A DNA stretch of 64,000 nt, from the NCBI RefSeq assembly GCF_041734735.1, contig NC_134898.1, positions 46,926,341 through 46,990,340 of the forward strand, given 5' to 3'. A model generated the notes under the pieces. The model made no database searches. It was not told the origin of the DNA and worked only from the letters and a program-made list of their open reading frames with translations. The translations under genes and the position numbers were made by a program. Source of the stretch: Babylonia areolata (lineage: Eukaryota > Mollusca > Gastropoda > Neogastropoda > Buccinidae). Of the stretch, positions 21,581 to 34,875 are shown one piece after another. Within the stretch, counting starts at the first letter, position 1, and each line of letters begins with the position of its first letter.

Positions 21581-23475
21581 GAGGCCCTCCCTGCCCCACC
21601 CCCAGCCCTCCACCCACCCTCTCCCTGCACAACATCTGCACACACATCCTCATCGTCCTCACCCAGTCGTCGTCATCATCATCATCCGTTTTATCAACAC
21701 CTCATCTTCATCTGCCAAGGAGACTCACCTCTTGTCGGCTCGCTGAGGTCCTGATCTTGGATTGGGCTGTCAGTGGATGTCAGCGTAAGTGGATGCGTTT
21801 TTCATTTTGAAACTGGAATAGCAGGTGTCTGCCTTGTATCGATATGTGTGCACACACTGAATCAGTACAGGTCATTTACGTTCTGTTTTCCTTTGCAAGT
21901 TAGGGTGCTCTTCCTCCGATAGATGCTAAGCTAGTATAGCCGGTCTGGTTTCAGTTTGAAGTCAGGACTTGGCCCTGCCTCAACCCCTCTCTGAACAATA
22001 TGTAAAGGGTAAGATTCTGTCCGAGTGACCAACGTCTGTGATGTCTTCACGCAGAGCTTGGGTCTTATCCTGCGGAAATAGACTGTGGAGATTCTGGCGT
22101 TAGTTTTCAGAACAGCTTAAAAAAAGACACATTTCTATTGCAGAGCTTCTGGGGTGGGTTGTATGAGGGAACTTAGCAGCGCCGAGTTTGCTTATCGTTA
22201 AGAATGTTCCTAACTCTACGGTAAATTCCATGTGCCTAAGAACCTGAGAACATTCTTAACTCTAAGCAAAGTAAGCACTGCAAACATCGACTCATGCATC
22301 CCGACCCTGGTGTGTGTTTGGAATAGAGGGGGCATAACAGAGGTCAGATTCATGTTGTTCAGGTGAGTATTCAGATGGCAGGAACAGTCTGTGGCCCTGT
22401 GTTGGAGCGTGGTGACTCAGTTGGGACGATTGTATTGTGGTCGTCTGTCTCTGGAGAACGTTGGACTGTGGACTTCAGACATATCATTGAGCATGAGGAT
22501 CTGTAGGTGGTGGCTGGTCTACACTTCTGGGGGCACTTCTTTTCCAGGAACCGTGAAAGCTGTTTTGAAGAAAAACAAAAATATTTTCTCTGTTCCTTGA
22601 TAAAAAAAAACACCTTGATCCATTGATGTTGATGACCTGTGATTTTTTTTCATCATAATGTAAACAGTTACCTTGTTTGTACAGGCAGTTTTTTTTTCTG
22701 GAGCTATAATGCAGATGATGTAGAAGGGGATCACGATGATGTTTATTTTGGGGGGCGTTGTTCCTTCTGCTGTCTGTAAAACCATTTGTTTGAGTCCTAC
22801 AGTCACATTTTTTGGCACAGACTTGCACAGGCGTTGTGTGAACTTAGATGTGTTTTCAGTCTTGCATTTCACTGTGGAGCACAAACCATTATTCTGTACA
22901 CTACAGCGTATAATTATTATGGTTGTACAATGTAAATATTATTCATCACTTGTAATCTGTTGTGGTCACATTTTCTTTGCATCGTAGGTGTAGAAAATAT
23001 GACTGAACTTGCTCTCCAGTTTTCAATTAGGCGATATGATAGACAGTGAATAGAGTTTTAGTACAGGTTGCACCACCAGTGAGTAGTGCAAACATTTCTA
23101 AACTTTCTTGTTCTTGTAACTTGCAGATGACAGATGCCTGTTTTATCTCACACAGTTTTCACAGCTTGTTGACAAGAGGTACATTTTTTACACATTGGTT
23201 AAGCGAGGTTCTCACGAGGAAGGTGTGTTTTTTTGGGTTTTTTTTTTCACCTAGCGACAAGAGTGGCTAGGTTCTGGCTAGTCAAGGCCAGGTAGCCTTC
23301 AAAGCAACACTGCTGCGAGGTAAGGTTAAAATCCACTTCCTGCCTGGCATTTGTTTCATTGTGCATGTAGTTCTCGCCCTCGCCACTCGCTCTCTTGCCA
23401 CTGGCACACGGGCGTGTCTGCGAATAGGAAACACGTCTCAGGTTTCATCAGCATGACCAAGTTGTTTCATTACTG

Positions 23476-23829
23476 ACGGGCACAACGGCCGAGTGGTTAA
23501 AGTGTTGGGACTTTCAGTCTGAGGGTCCCGGGTTCGAATCTCAGTAACTGCGCCTGGTGGGTAATGGGTGGAGATTTTTTCCGTCTCCCAGGTCAACATA
23601 TGTGCAGACCTGCTTGTGTCTGAACCCCCTTCGTGTGTATGCACAAGCAGAAGATCAAATACACACGTTAAAGATCCTGTTATCCATGTCAGTGTTTGGT
23701 GGGTTGTGGAAACAAGAACATACCCAGCATGCACACCCAAGAAAACGGAGTATGGCTGCCTACGCATACAGGTAAAAGCCCACTCGTGTATATGCGAGTG
23801 AACGTGGAAGTTGCAGCCCACGAGCAAAG
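23476..23829 (+). mobile_element. SINE family I with target duplication
   Basis: Head GGGCACAACGGCCGAGTGG, box B GGGTTCGAATCTC and a body ending GCAGCCCACGAGC. The flanks GTTGTTTCATTACT and GTAGTTTCATTACT are a target-site duplication. Confidence 0.85.
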
Positions 23830-24369
23830 AGGTAGTTTCATTACTGTCACCATGCTTACTGGCTGATGATCTGACTTACCTGACCTCAGGTTGACGATAT
23901 CATTGCATCCTGAGGGGGTAAGGAGCTCAGTAACACTACTGACACTGGGTTTGTCCTGTCACACTGTACAGCTGGGCTGGGGTCCACAAGTGGTCTTCGC
24001 AACGCTAAATTTGCTGAGCAAAGGTGAAGAGTTTTCCTGGGTCTTGTTGTGTTAATTTGATGGTATGAGCATGGCAGTGCTGGCAAGAGAACTGGAAGGT
24101 GGGGTTTTTTGGGTTTTTTTTTTTTTTAATTCGATTCCCAGCCACCTTTCTTGCATCATTTCTCTTTCACCTCATATCATATCTGAATCTGTGTGTCAGC
24201 CACGACATCAGGTTTCCTGATAGCTCACAGGTACTATACGTAAATGCTACAAGTCTTTGCTAATTCCACAGGTTTGGGAACAATGCCAGGCAAACTTCAG
24301 CGCTGTCAGGATGATTTCTGGAACTTGGCGCCGGGTCCTGTTCATTTACTCGCAGACTCCTTGTCACCA

Positions 24370-25245
24370 TGGGTTGTTCTCATTTCTCATTCTTTCTCCT
24401 TTTGTCCTCTTCTTTAACTTCACTAGCGACACCATCTGTTCCCATTTCACATTCACTTTCCGTTCGTCCTCTTCTTTAACTTCACTGTCGACACCATCTG
24501 TTCTCATTTCTCAGTCTCTCTCCTTTCATCCTCTTCTTTAACTTCACTGTCGACACCATCTGATCTCATTTCTCATTCTTTCTCCGTTCGTCCTCTTCTT
24601 TAACTTCAATGTCGACACCATCTGTTCTCATTTCTCATTCTCTCTCCGTTCGTCCTCTTCTTTAACTTCACTAGCGACACCATCTGTTCTCATTTCTCAT
24701 TCTTTCTCCTTTCGTCCGCTTCTTTAACTTCACTGTCGACACCATCTGTTCTCATTTCTCAGTCTCTCTCCGTTCGTCCTCTTCTTTAACTTCACTGTCG
24801 ACACCATCTGTTCTCATTTCTCAGTCTCTCTCCGTTCGTCCTCTTCTTTAACTTCACTGTCGACACCATCTGTTCTCATTCTCTCTCATTCTTTCTCCGT
24901 TCGTCCTCTTCTTTAACTTCACTGTCGACACCATCTGTTCTCATTTCTCAGTCTCTCTCCGTTCGTCCTCTTCTTTAACTTCACTATCGACACCATCTGT
25001 TCTCATTTCTCAGTCTCTCTCCGTTCGTCCTCTTCTTTAACTTCACTGTCAACACCATCTGTTCTCATTTCTCACTTCTCTCCTTTCGTCGTCTTCTTAA
25101 ACTTCACTGTCGACACCATCTGTTCTCATTTCTCAGTCTCTCTCCGTTCGTCCTCTTCTTTAACTTCACTAGCGACACCATCTGTTCTCATTTCTCAGTC
25201 TCTCTCCTTTCGTCCTCTTCTTTAACTTCACTAGCGACACTATCT
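24370..25245. repeat. 62-bp minisatellite, about 14 copies
   Basis: The unit contains CTCTTCTTTAACTTCACTG, TCGACACCATCTGTTCTCA and TTCTCAGTCTCTCTCCGTTC. It is pyrimidine-rich on the + strand and lies downstream of the CYB5R4 stop. Confidence 0.95.
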
Positions 25246-25971
25246 GAGATAATGCTTTCCAAGTTTCTCATCTGTCTGAGGAGAAGCGATAATGCTGAAG
25301 AAAAAGCAGTGAGTTGTTTTTAAATTACTGATGAAGAGGAGGAGAAAGAGAGAAGACATTGGAAACAGATCATTTTCTTTTTCATGTTTCTTAGTGCGGG
25401 AAGAAAGGATGGTGTTAGGGGGTCATCTCAAAGTCTTTTTTTTTTTCATTCTTGGAGGTGAACCTCTCAGTTTTTGCAAAGCTGTGTGGAGCAATCTGTT
25501 GACTCTCACCAACCACAGTTCCTGTGCATTTTGTAATTCAGTCTTCTTCATCCGTGGGCTGTAGCTTTCTTGTTTCCTCAGGTAGGGCTTTTTGCAGGTA
25601 TGACCATTTTTAACCTGCTGTACCCTCAGCCAAACTTTTGTTTTCGGAAGTGGGTGCATATAGGTGTGTTGTTTTGGGGTGTTTTTGTTTTTTTTTCTTC
25701 TGTAACCCAACAATTGAAAACAGGAATTTTAATTAATGTCTGTTTTATCCTCTGTTGTGTGTACATGAAGGGGGTTGAGTTCCAGGTAGGTTGGCACAGA
25801 CTGTTCGTTACCTCACTGATGGAGAATCTTCTCTGTCCCTGTTCCTAGGGGCTGCCAGGGTACGAACTTCAGACCTCAAAGACCTGGGTCCAAAGAAAGA
25901 AAAAAAGAGTCAAATGACAAATGTTTTATTGAGGTTCAGACTGGACAAGCTGAAAGCTTTTTAACACCATG

Positions 25972-25975
<4 letters not shown>

Positions 25976-26011
<36 letters not shown>
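25976..26011. repeat. (CA)n microsatellite
   Basis: About 17 CA units. Confidence 0.95.
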
Positions 26012-26014
<3 letters not shown>

Positions 26015-28540
26015 ATGCATACATGCGCTAATACACACAAATAAGGGGGAAAAGGAGAGTTCCTTTGTTTTTCTCCATGTTTTACTTGCATACTTGCCGT
26101 GTCCAACTGGTGCAAGTTCTGACCAACTGATTTGCTCTGTTGGCCCAATTTATCGTGGCTGACACAATTCTTGGATGCACCTGCCCTCCTGACCTATTTT
26201 TGGCTCAGCCAATCAGCACGATGTGCTGCTTTCAGTGCTGAGCACTTCTGCACTTTTTCCACGCTTGAAACCCAGATGCAACGGTGAAGCACGCTTGGTA
26301 CTGTGGCATTTTCCCCATTATCTTCATTTCCCTGTCGAGAAGACCTGGCTGTGAACATCGCTGAACAGTTTTCACTTGAAGTCGCAACTCACTGCAGTTA
26401 AAAAAACAGAGAACTCAGTTCTGTGGTCTTGCATACATCATTTGGTTTCTATTATGTTTAGGTTTAAAAAATAAAAAATAAATAGAAAAGACAAGAAAAT
26501 GATGTGGTGGAAAGAGAGAGAACACTCAACATACATATTTTGAAAGATTTAACAAGAAATGTGAATCGAACTTGAAGTAATTGCTGCTAAAATGAATTAT
26601 GCATACTATTTACGTCATGTTGACAGTTATTGTACATACATATGTTTATACATTGGAGTCCCCCCCCTCCCCTTCCACACCCCATTTTAACACCTCTCGG
26701 AAATGATATCTCCTGTAAATCTTAGCTGTTTTGCCCCAATACTCCCTGCGTTAGCATCCCCAGTGGCTTTGCTCAGAGATGGATGTTCTTGTTAACTGGT
26801 AGACTGTGATACTGGATCATTTTATATGTTTCTAACCCTCTGTGTGCGTATTCCACGTAAGTTTTGTATTGCACACGACAGTGTGGTTCAGGTCAGTTTG
26901 TTCACTTTTGAAGATCGGTCTTCTGTTACTGCTGCTGTTGTGATTATGCTGGGTGGCCTCGTTTTCTTCCACATTTTCTGTGCTTAAAAAAGATATAAAA
27001 AAAAGAATTAAGAAGAAAAAGCAAAAAAATAAAGGAACATATAGAAAGTTACAAGGGCAGCGATCTGTTGTGGAAGGTTTTATTTAATTCCCCCTACCAG
27101 AAACCGCATTTTCTTGCTGCTCTGTCCAGTTAAAAGAAAAGAGGAGGGAGGTGGGGGCGGGGGATTGAATGGTATTCTTAGGTCAGGAGAATCTGTTTGA
27201 CATCTCTTTGATCAGGGAACCGGAAACATTTGCTAAATGGGGGCAAAAAAAAGAAGAAAAGTGGATATATTTTGAGGGCAAACGTGGTTGATTTGTTGAA
27301 ATTGTTCCTGCAGCAAGCTTGATGATTGTTGTTGTTGTTTTTGTTTTTTTTTTACTTGAACTATGAACAACAGCGAAAATAGGAAACATGATTTCTAAAG
27401 TGGATTAACTTCATAAAAAAAATATATATAATGTATACAGTGTACTTGTTTATTTTATTGTCAGACATCCAAAGCATTGCTGTCAAATAATAATAGTTGT
27501 GAAGGATATTTGTTGTCGAGGTTGAAGGAGTATGCCATTTCATTGTTTTGGTTTTTTTTAAAGGGAGGGCAAAAGGTTTTTTAAAAGGACATTTAATGAT
27601 AGGAGGATGATTAACTCACTCCGGACGAATAGCTTTCTACCTTGCTTTTCCCTACAGACGACCCATTTGTTAGGGTTAGGAAAAAAAATTGCAAAAAATA
27701 CAAAGCATAAAGTAACTGAATGAAACTCACTGTACTTGACCCACTGACCCCTCTCCTCATGTCATGTGAACACCTACCCCCCTCCCTCTTCACTGCTCTC
27801 AGAAGCTGAGTCACTATCAATATCTTCTTGTTGGTAGCTTTCTTCACTGCAGATACTTTATTCAACGTCTTCATCATCCTTGTCGATGTCGAAACCTTCA
27901 GTGTGGAGCATTTCAATCACTTCAGCAGCAGTAAAAGCCGCTGTCATGATCTAGTTTGCTCCAAAAATTTCCACTTGTATCGCCTGCAATGCCATTTTTG
28001 ATATGTATGCAGATTAGCTTGTCGTGTGGGGTCCTGAACTTGTTGGCTCGCTGTGGAGTGTGTTGTTACGAAATCTCATGAAGAAACTTTCCATTCGACC
28101 CTTGACACGTTCACAATGCCCGGTGTAGCTGCGATTGTTATGCTACCCCATGAGGAAAATGTGGACATTTTTTTAATTGTCAAAACCTCTATAGCTTTCC
28201 TAATTACGTCATTAGTTAAGACTAGGAATAAAAGACTATAAAAGAGGTTGTGTGTTGTGGGCACTATGTTGGGGTGGACTCTGTGCATGCATTGTTTTAT
28301 GACACAAAAGGCACAAATGGATAATGTTGTTGGTGTTTTTGTTTTACCAGTATTGTTGTCTTTTTTTTTTTTTTTTAATAACAGAAGTATATATTCTCAA
28401 CAGCCAATCATCCACTCTTAAAGCATGGTCATATATATTCTACCCATCATGTTTTCCTGCAGCTTTTCTGTACATTTTGTCATGAATGTGAAGCAATAAG
28501 GTTGTCCCGAGGGGCTTGGTACTTGTTTCGGGTGGCATTT

Positions 28541-28567
28541 TGGGGGGGGGGGGGGGGGGGGGGGGGA
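28541..28567. repeat. Poly(G) tract
   Basis: About 27 G with no interruption. Other G tracts are at 17833-17867, 18726-18742, 36130-36150 and 62838-62868. Confidence 0.9.
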
Positions 28568-28983
28568 AGAGAGAAAATTAAAAAAAAGTGGAAAGACAGA
28601 CATTCACCCAATATCCTGCCCATCTGATGTTGTACTCTCTGTGCAGAAAGCTGGCTGACCAAAGACAATGTGTGCATGATAGAGGATAACTTCTGAACAC
28701 CACATTATGTGAAAGTTCTCACTTTTTTGGGGCTTTAGTTCTGAATTCTGCACACCAAGAAAATGTGAGCTTGGTCTGAAATATTCGGACGTGGCAAAGC
28801 TCTTTCCAGTGTAACGAATATGTGAAAGTTATCAATGATCATTTGTCTGGTTTGTGACCATCATCATATTGATTGTGTGTGTGTGTGTGTGTGTATGCAC
28901 TATATGGGTAGTCTAGTATGTACTGTGATAGTTCAACTCCCCTTTCCTGTGCACTGTAGTTCCAGTTACTTCCCCTGGCCTCC

Positions 28984-29019
<36 letters not shown>

Positions 29020-30532
29020 TAGGTGACTTCTCATTCAGTTTAAAAATAAAAATAAATGTGTGCTGAATGTTATTTTTGATGACTGTTATTATGCATATTT
29101 CTATCTCTGTTTGTAATATTTACCACTTTCTGTACAGCTCAGATTTTTATTCATATATATTTATTCTGTAAGCCATTTTATTGATATTTATGTTTCTGTT
29201 TGTAGTATTTTGTCATTTTCTGTATATATACATATTTGAAGAAAAAAAATTGTATTCCGTTTATTCTGTAAACCATCAAAATTTCATTTGCATTCTTCTT
29301 TATCATTGGAACTCTTTATATCATGTTATTGTACAGATCACTTTTTAGTCAACTTTTTCAAGTTTGGTAAACGAGGGCTTTGGAGTAGTGAAATCCAGAG
29401 TATGTCTGGCCACTGGTTCATCAAACCAGTGTTTGAGAAAATCACTGTAGGTTGAATCCACTTTACAATCAGTCGCTATTTCTCTTTAGAGAAAGTAAAC
29501 TTGACTTGACCTAATACACAGTGAGCAGCATGTTATAATTGGTTGCACACAGTTGACATTGCAGCATTTAAGTAGGCACGTCAGTCTCTGTTCTGTATAT
29601 ATTTAGTATGTTGTCAGCGCATGAAAAGACTAGTCAGTCTTTGGGGTCTATGACTTTTATAGACTTCAGCTCTAGTGCAGTGTTGTGAAAACAGTCAACA
29701 GTAGTTTTCTTCACAGAAGACAGACTGGTTACTGCTGTTTCCTAGATGTTCTTTGGATCAGCGGGTGTGAAAAGTGTCATGCTTGGCCTTGTGCGAGACT
29801 TTCATTATACAGTTGTTTTCCTTCTTTCTCTTGGTGTGTGTGTGTGTGTTGGGCATGCATGTGTGTGTATGATGGTGTGTGCACAAGTGTGTGTGTAGGG
29901 TATAAATGCATATAGGAATCCATGACTGTGTCTGAGTATGTATGTGTATGTGTGATCTGTGTGATGTGAATGACTATCATCCAGTATTGAAGTTGGTGTA
30001 ATGTATCTGATCTCAAATTCAAGATTGTGAAGGAACACACATATATATATATGTCATTTTGATACCATGACAAAAGATAAACTATAAGCAGATATGCCTT
30101 GATAGTTGGGTTGTTTTTTGGTGTGTCTTTTTTAATAAGATGTTAAGCGGAACTGACTTTAGACAGGTTTTGTTTTTGACAGCACAGCAAAATATAAAAA
30201 TGAAGAGCAGGAATTATATATATGATGTTCTGATAATCATCATCATAAACGAAATGCATGGAGTTTTGAAGCACTGTCAATTTTGTTTACTCTGATCATT
30301 TCTGGTTAAACATGTCAACACCCCCCTTTTCCTTCACCACCCCTTCAGCAATCATTTGGTAATATACAATCACTTGCTGTATATGTCCTTGTTTTTTTTT
30401 TTTCTATCGGTATCAATAAATGAGGTATGTGACTTTGTCTGACACATGGTTTATTTACCAATGAACTGTGCAGCTCAATTTCTCTGTTGCATTGTGAATG
30501 TAAAAGAACACCCAGCGAGTCCTCATTGTTAA

Positions 30533-30538
30533 AATAAA
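30533..30538 (+). terminator. Candidate CYB5R4 poly(A) signal
   Basis: A canonical AATAAA is followed 30-90 bases later by a GT-rich stretch (about 30570-30625), the usual downstream element. It is the last such hexamer before repeat-dense intergenic DNA. An alternative AATAAA lies at 30415-30420. Confidence 0.35.
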
Positions 30539-30738
30539 ATACTTGTATAAGATGGCGTCAGTGTTCCAGTTGCTGTTTGGTATTGAAAGGTTGTCTGGGT
30601 ATGTACTTGTTCGGTTTGCTGTATATTAATTCCAAAACTCTCTTCCCACATGCATGCTATAATTCCAACACACTCCACTCTCATGTGTGCTATAAATTGT
30701 ATAATTCCAACACACTCCTGCATCCATGCTATAATTCC

Positions 30739-30770
<32 letters not shown>

Positions 30771-30914
30771 TCCATGAATGGATGAGCATTAAAAAATGTT
30801 TGCGTTCAAAAAGACAGGTGTGATGGTCAAATGTTTAGTTCGCTGGGTTCTCATCCTAGTTTCATGAGTTTGATCCCTGTCACACAGGGTGGGTAAATGG
30901 TGAACAAATCCAGC

Positions 30915-31026
30915 ATGATAAATAGAAGTGTGCAATCAACAACCATCTACCTGAAGATCTAGTCATCAGCCCCATCCACATGTAATATGTAGCTTCTGTT
31001 CAAACGTGTTTGTGTGTGTGTGAGAG

Positions 31027-31063
<37 letters not shown>

Positions 31064-31275
31064 TGTGCATGTGTGAGTATGCACAAGTTTTTATATTGAT
31101 ATACACTTGTATGTATCCTAATTTCTACTGTGTCTGTGTATGATTTTTTATTTATGTTCATATCTTGTTATGTACTACCCCCCACCCCACCCCCCCACCC
31201 CCAATATTCCTTGTGATCCTGCTAGTGGTACACTTAGTAATAAAGACATATTCTATTCTGCTCTATTCTATTTTT
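30915..31275 (+). mobile_element. LINE 3' tail
   Basis: It shares TCAACAACCATCT, CTGAAGATCTAGTCATCAGC and the final AATAAAGACATATTCTATTC with 16890-17370. Only the 3' untranslated part is kept. Confidence 0.75.
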
Positions 31276-31278
31276 CTG

Positions 31279-31790
31279 ATTTCCCAGGTCAACATGTGCA
31301 GACCTTAAGTCATAGTCTCCGAACCTCCATCCTGTGTATACGCACACAGATTAAAAAAAAAAAATTTTTTTTTTAAAATCCTGTTTGTCATTGTTCAGTG
31401 GTTTATGGAAACAAGAAAAACCTCCATCCTGTGTATACGCACACAGATTAAAAAAAAAAAATCCTTTAATCCATGTCAGCATTGTGGTTTATGGAAACAA
31501 GAACATACCCAGCATGCGCACCCCAAAAAACGGAGTATGGCTGCCTAAAATTGTGGGGTATGTAAACAAAACAGTCGTACACGTTAAATGTTACATGTCT
31601 GTGTGTGTGTTGAGGAGCATACATGATTGAAACCTGACTGAATGACACAGGAAACAAATGACAAGCTCCAAAAGGCAGTTCTCAGTCAGCTCTACCCAAG
31701 TAGGCAGCCTGTTATGCAAAGGACTCGTGTTTGTTAAGCACTTTGAGCTTGGTCTCGGACCAAGGATAGGTGTTACATTGTATTTATTAC
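31279..31790 (+). mobile_element. SINE family I long form, 5'-truncated and partly duplicated
   Basis: It runs from TTCCCAGGTCAACATGTGCA to GGATAGGTG. The piece CCTCCATCCTGTGTATACGC with its A-rich tail occurs twice (31325 and 31420). Confidence 0.7.
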
Positions 31791-31794
31791 TCTT

Positions 31795-32105
31795 TTTGTC
31801 ATAACAGATTTCTCTGTGTAAAATTTGAGCTGCTCTCCCTAGTAAGAGCATGTCGCTAGACTTAGAGCACCACCCATTTTTTTTTGTATTTTTTCCTGCC
31901 TGCAGGTTTTTTAATGTTTTCCTATCGCAGTGGATTTTTCTACAAAATTATGCCAGGAACAACCCTTAGTTGCTGTGGGATCTTTTACGTGCGCTAAGTG
32001 CATGCTGCACACGGGACCTCAGATTATCGTTTCATCCGAATGACTAGCATCCAGACCAGATTCTCTTGCTTACTAGGTGGACGCGTTACCTCCAGGCCAT
32101 CACTC
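31795..32105 (-). mobile_element. SINE family II
   Basis: It has the same body as 1526-1903; the box B region is partly lost. Its tRNA-like head merges into the 45-bp minisatellite. Confidence 0.72.
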
Positions 32106-32325
32106 CACATAAGGCCATACATAAGTATCCATTCATCATGGCCATCACTCCACATAAGGCCATGCATAAGTATCCATTCATCATGGCCATCACTCCACAT
32201 AAGGCCATACATAAGTATCCATTCATCATGGCCATCACTCCACATAAGGCCATACATAAGTATCCATTCATCATGGCCATCACTCCACATAAGGCCATAC
32301 ACAAGTATCCATTCATCATACCTGT
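32096..32325. repeat. 45-bp minisatellite, five copies
   Basis: The unit contains GGCCATCACTCCACATAAGG and ATAAGTATCCATTCATCAT. The length is a multiple of three, so several frames stay open without being genes. Confidence 0.95.
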
Positions 32326-33379
32326 GCTCACAGATGGACAGATGACCAGTCAAACAGATCTGACATCTGCTGACTCTCCCATTCACATTTACTGAATAGA
32401 ATGTGTGTGCATGCGTGCAAAATGTTGTCGGGTGTGGGAGTCTATGTGTGTTGTGGTGGTGGTGGTTTTTTTTTTTTTAATCACTATTGATTTTTTTTTT
32501 TTTTTAATAAAAGAGGAACTGGTGTCTTTTGGCATACACATGTGAACCGAGAATAGGCGTGTATGAGAATCACCAATTTCGTGATTATAGTCGGATTGAG
32601 AAAAGGCCAAACAGGAACAGACGAATCAGAATTACACCCGTGAGAGGCTTGCACTGCATGCCTTGGAGCAGCCATCTTTCAGTGAGGGAAGGTCACATGG
32701 CGCTGGGACTGGAAGATTTAGGGTTGTCATCTGCTGCCAGTCCGTGTGAAGGGAACAAAGATACTGGCAGCATGGGAAGCATTGCATCTTTCACTATCAT
32801 TCGCTTTTCATCTGAGGAACATCATTAATTTCTTTACAACATAGAAAGTGACTTCGCAGTGGCAATGTCTGGCATGATAGTTCTCTGTGGTCTGCTAGCA
32901 GTAGCACTGGGGTTGTGCCAGCTCCCTCTCTCAGCCCCCACACCCCTGCTCCGTTCCCGCACCATGCCTCCAAAAAGTTTCTGTAAATGTTGGAAAAAGG
33001 GGAAGCAGGATATAGGTGCAAATGGAAAGACTGCAAACTTGAGAATGCATGTGCATGTGAATGCGTGCACATGTGCACGAGTGAGGGAGAAGAACTAACC
33101 TAAACATGCAGCGTTCTCAAGCTGGTACATTTCCTGTTTGCCTTTCTCCTGCCTACTCTTCTTTTCCTGAACATGGTCTACTTTCAGTGGTGGTATGGGT
33201 GCTAGTCTTTTGCGTTCTGTGTCTGGCAAGTGTGGAAAATTTATTTGGAGAGAATGGAGGGGTCAACTTTGAATTGTCACTGAGAATGGTTGATTCAGTG
33301 GTCCTCATCTAGAGTTCATTGGTGAGAGTAATTAGTGACAGGAGGGTGGGTAGCTTCTGGGTCATTCCCTATCAATGGC

Positions 33380-33720
33380 CTTTTCAGTTGCGGAATAGTA
33401 ACATTTCTTTTTTGCTTTTTGTGCTGCCTCATCATCTGCACCGTTTCAATGGCATTTCTGCTCATCCTGAGTGCCCCATACACAGCAACACCCGTGTTCA
33501 TCTGTCGCAGTCCTAGTGCTGGCAGTCCAAAAGCCATCGATGCTAGGTTTCCAGAGGCCACACACCAGAGGAGACCCTGCACTGTGGCCGAGTCACTTTG
33601 GTGGTGTTCGGTAGTGCATGTTCTGATTTAACGTTAAGACACCACCTACTAAGCCCCCTATTGAAAACAATAATGACATGGTCGTGGAGACAGACTGAGA
33701 GAGTGTCTCCCTCCAACGGC
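33380..33720 (-). repeat. Repeat family R4, partial
   Basis: It shares CACACACCAGAGGAGACCCT and CACCACCTACTAAGCCCCCT with 13255-13975, and the adjoining AATGGCATT segment found at 41000 and 57660. Confidence 0.7.
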
Positions 33721-34552
33721 AGTCCCTATTTCTAACTCCTAGCCACTCTTCAAAGAGACGGACAAACACCTAAACCTGAACCAACCTACCTCTGAACGTA
33801 AGTGGGAAGAAGGGAGGGAGTGTTGGAGGGTTCAGTTGTGGAACAGTTATGATTCAAACTCCTGGCTGCTCTTCAAAGAGACCGCCAAGCATCCATAGCT
33901 GAACCTACCTCTGAACATCAGTGGGAAGAAGGGAGTGTTGGAGGGCTGCTTCAGTGACAGAACTGGTTGAGTTTAAAATTAACATTTACCAGGGGGAGGA
34001 GCGGCTGATTCACAAAGATGGACTTGGAATATACTGGTGTGCACTGGCCTTCCTCCCACCACCCCCTTTTTTTTTCTTTAAAAAAAAAAAAAAAAACAAC
34101 AAAAAACTAAATACGCCTGTTGTTTCTTTGAAAATAAAATGTTTTTATGGCTTGTCATGTTTTAAAAAAATTTTTTTTGAATTTTAAATGAGTAGGAATG
34201 GCCAATGCATAAAAAATAAGTCCACCTTCGAAAACTGGCAGTTCATCCCTCAAGTAATTTTTCATTTCATAATTCACAATAAAGACAGTCCACATCCATT
34301 CAGCGTTCTGTTTATATTTACCACTGCTCCCTGAAAAGGCAGAAATTACACACCTCACACCATCAAGATGGCAAAAAAACTGCATTTGGTGTCATATACC
34401 GTACCATGTCAAACTGATGCAAACTAGGCCTATCGGTTTGACTCTCCCAGGCCTGGAGCTCATGATTCCTCCCGATAGGGACCGCGGCGATGCGTCTTTA
34501 GACGGTGATCGTGGAGGCAACACTCCTCCTGTTTGTTCAAAAAACAAATAAC

Positions 34553-34875
34553 CGTGGGCGGAGTGGTGGCCTTGTGGTGTAACGTATCTGCCTAGGAAGT
34601 GAGAGAATCTGACCCAGCTGGATCAAATCCCACACTCACCACTCCAGAATTTTCTCTCCCTCTGGATGCTAATTATGTGGATGAGATGACAAACCAGGGT
34701 CCCGTATCTTGCGTGCACTTAGCATGTGGCAACAAGAGCTGTTCATGGCAAAATTCTGTTGAAAAAAAATAACCCAGTTCATAGTAAAACAAAAAGAAAA
34801 GGGGATGGTGCTGCATTGTGGCTACATTCTCTTCCTGAGGAGAGCAAACCTGAATGTCACACAGAAAAATCTGTA
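34553..34875 (+). mobile_element. SINE family II, + orientation
   Basis: It starts GGGCGGAGTGGTGGCCTTGT, with box B-like GGATCAAATCCCACA, and runs to CACACAGAAAAATCTGT. Confidence 0.75.

Larger units (their letters stand above)
21581..30560 (+). other. Probable long CYB5R4 3' UTR and downstream flank
   Basis: No further reductase exons or convincing ORFs appear. From about 25.9 to 30.5 kb there are no SINEs or LINEs and the sequence is AT-rich, as in a long 3' UTR. AATAAA-type hexamers occur near 26470, 27028, 28227, 30415 and 30533. The stretch also contains one SINE (23476-23829) and a 62-bp minisatellite (about 24370-25245). The true 3' end cannot be fixed from sequence alone. Confidence 0.4.

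Noticed and set aside
32797-33098. ORFs of 78-93 residues on both strands
   Set aside because: Overlapping frames with no homology or splice logic in intergenic DNA.
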